Source: Methanomassiliicoccaceae archaeon UBA367
Lineage (GTDB): Archaea > Thermoplasmatota > Thermoplasmata > Methanomassiliicoccales > Methanomethylophilaceae
NCBI GenBank assembly: GCA_002506255.1
Contig: DAXF01000029.1
Location: 14,011 to 21,826 of the forward strand
DNA: 7,816 nt
Reading direction: 5' to 3'
Each line of letters starts with the position of its first letter. Positions within the stretch are counted from its first letter, which is position 1. The position numbers and the translations under genes are program-made. The notes below the pieces were generated by a model, which searched no databases, had not been told where the DNA came from, and was given only the letters and a program-made list of their open reading frames with translations. Shown piece after piece: positions 6,748 through 7,816 of this stretch.

Positions 6748-7759
6748 GAAAACGCTTTATGTTGTATTCGTCGGGTTCGCAATTGTTATGTTGGCAGGGC
6801 AGATATTATCGTATGCCACGGAACCATACAGGCACGAAACATCATCCTGGGAGAATGGAGACGGTACAGTCGGGTATAGTATTTCAAGCAACACATTTTC
6901 TGAATATGGCGTAGTGATGATCGATGTCGGTTCCGTACTTGTTCCCGACAAACTTTTGATCTATTATGACGAAACCTACAAGGCGCATATGAGTCATGAT
7001 TATTTGAGAAATCTGAAGGATATTGTATGTTCTGAACTGGAAATCCACGGAGTGGATTATGAGATGGTTAACGCGGAAGAACTTCTGGAAAGAATCCAGG
7101 GAGACATATCGATCAGTAAACAGTCATTCAGATTGTTTTTCATGACCGGTGCCATACCCAACATTCTCTATGACTGCACAAAAGATTCTCCGTTGATGAA
7201 ATGGTTGGAACAGGGAGGTGTTGTGTATTGGGTGAACGGTGTGATCGGGCGCAACATATCTTCGGTTTCGGGTCTTACAGAATGCGAAGGGTATGGGCAG
7301 CTTTTGTTCGGCATTCCGGATAGCAATATCAGTATGGGTACGGAAGGGGATATCTACGCCGGGGAGAAAAGTCTGCATTTCGACAGACTGCGCGATCTCG
7401 ATATAATCTATAATGACTGTACATACGGAATTAATACGGAATCCATAACAGACGAATATCTGAGCATAGGATATACGGCGGAAGGGCTGGACTCCCTCGT
7501 TCTTTCCAAATACCATAACGGAGAGGGTATGATAGTGAATTTCGGTGGTAAGGTCGCGACGAATTCTGCTCCGACGATTGCAAAAGTGATTGCATCGAAG
7601 ATAACTCATGATTCCAATATAGTCTATAGTGAAAGGGGACGTCTGCGCTTCTCTGAAGTAAGAGGCGATATTACAGTCGACACCACCAAGGATTACGTAC
7701 TATACATATGGATAGGCTATCCGGTCCAGATATTCTCCCGGACCTTCACCTATTATTGA
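6740..7759 (+). CDS. Membrane-anchored extracytoplasmic protein of unknown function
   Basis: I do not recognise this 339-residue protein. Residues 1-4 (MDKK) are charged and residues 5-26 form one hydrophobic helix, so it should be a signal anchor or cleaved signal peptide. There is no lipobox cysteine, and no second membrane helix is seen, which puts the remaining 310 or so residues outside the cell. The middle shows alternating helices and strands, for example IVCSELEIHGVDYEMVNAEELL at about 95-116, then FRLFFMTGAIPN at 130-141 and MKWLEQGGVVYWVNG at 153-167. That pattern is faintly like class I glutamine-amidotransferase-type Rossmann domains, but no catalytic GxCxG elbow is visible. A strand-rich C-terminus ends in FSRTFTYY. 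Four cysteines (97, 146, 182, 227) could form two disulfides, and Asn172 and Asn196 sit in N-I-S glycosylation sequons. Its start overlaps the GT-C stop by eight bases, with a good AGGAG site, so it may be a partner or target of that enzyme. That role is inference from context. Confidence 0.85.
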   Translation: MDKKTLYVVFVGFAIVMLAGQILSYATEPYRHETSSWENGDGTVGYSISSNTFSEYGVVMIDVGSVLVPDKLLIYYDETYKAHMSHDYLRNLKDIVCSELEIHGVDYEMVNAEELLERIQGDISISKQSFRLFFMTGAIPNILYDCTKDSPLMKWLEQGGVVYWVNGVIGRNISSVSGLTECEGYGQLLFGIPDSNISMGTEGDIYAGEKSLHFDRLRDLDIIYNDCTYGINTESITDEYLSIGYTAEGLDSLVLSKYHNGEGMIVNFGGKVATNSAPTIAKVIASKITHDSNIVYSERGRLRFSEVRGDITVDTTKDYVLYIWIGYPVQIFSRTFTYY

Positions 7760-7763
7760 ATAA

Positions 7764-7816
7764 TCAAAGGGGTTTGAGAATCAGACGTTGCCCGTCGTAA
7801 CGCACTCGATATTCTC
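7764..7816 (-). CDS. C-terminal end of a convergent minus-strand gene, product unknown
   Basis: From the right edge the minus strand stays open for sixteen codons reading EYRVRYDGQRLILKPL and then TGA at 7766-7764. The alternation of charged and hydrophobic residues looks like real protein. Another minus-strand frame also stops within this stretch, so the frame choice is a judgement. If correct, the gene converges on the membrane-anchored protein gene with only four bases between stop codons. Too short to name a family. Confidence 0.4.
   Translation of the reverse strand, partial: EYRVRYDGQRLILKPL

Noticed and set aside
1..7816. Search for tRNA, rRNA, CRISPR repeats, insertion sequences and defence genes
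   Set aside because: No cloverleaf-like stretch, regular direct repeats, transposase motifs or terminal inverted repeats were seen by eye; nearly all bases are covered by glycan-related coding sequence.

Overview
The window looks like part of a cell-surface glycan (probably N-glycan or surface polysaccharide) assembly locus from an archaeon. Grounds for Archaea: AT-rich TATA-like boxes with purine-rich BRE-like flanks lie at the expected distance upstream of genes, ribosome binding sites are of the GGTGA/GAGG type, and no bacterial -35/-10 pairs stand out. A Thermoplasmata-type methanogen such as a Methanomassiliicoccales gut lineage is a plausible guess, but that is inference; no taxonomic marker gene is present.

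Layout from left to right: a family 2 glycosyltransferase on the minus strand, cut by the left edge; a divergent promoter region (about 845-987); a plus-strand pair made of a GmhA-like SIS-domain sugar-phosphate isomerase and a GT4 glycosyltransferase; a second GT4 paralogue on the minus strand, tail-to-tail with the first so that the two stop codons abut in TGATCA; a 14-helix Wzx-type flippase upstream of it on the minus strand; a second divergent promoter region (5276-5400); a plus-strand pair made of a GT-C type polytopic glycosyltransferase and an overlapping membrane-anchored extracytoplasmic protein of unknown function; and the last codons of a minus-strand gene at the right edge. Every intergenic gap is below 150 bases.

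Read as a pathway (inference): the SIS protein would supply a rearranged sugar phosphate such as a heptose precursor. The GT2 and the two GT4 enzymes would build a lipid-linked oligosaccharide on the cytoplasmic face, and the flippase would turn it across the membrane. The GT-C enzyme would then add sugars from a polyprenyl-phosphate donor on the outer face, possibly with the co-translated ectodomain protein as a partner or acceptor. No oligosaccharyltransferase, nucleotide-sugar synthesis gene, mobile element, tRNA, rRNA or CRISPR array is visible.

Most worth a second look are the unrecognised ectodomain protein coupled to the GT-C enzyme, the tail-to-tail GT4 paralogues, and the substituted metal-site residues of the SIS protein. 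I do not see clear evidence for a wholly new type of system.
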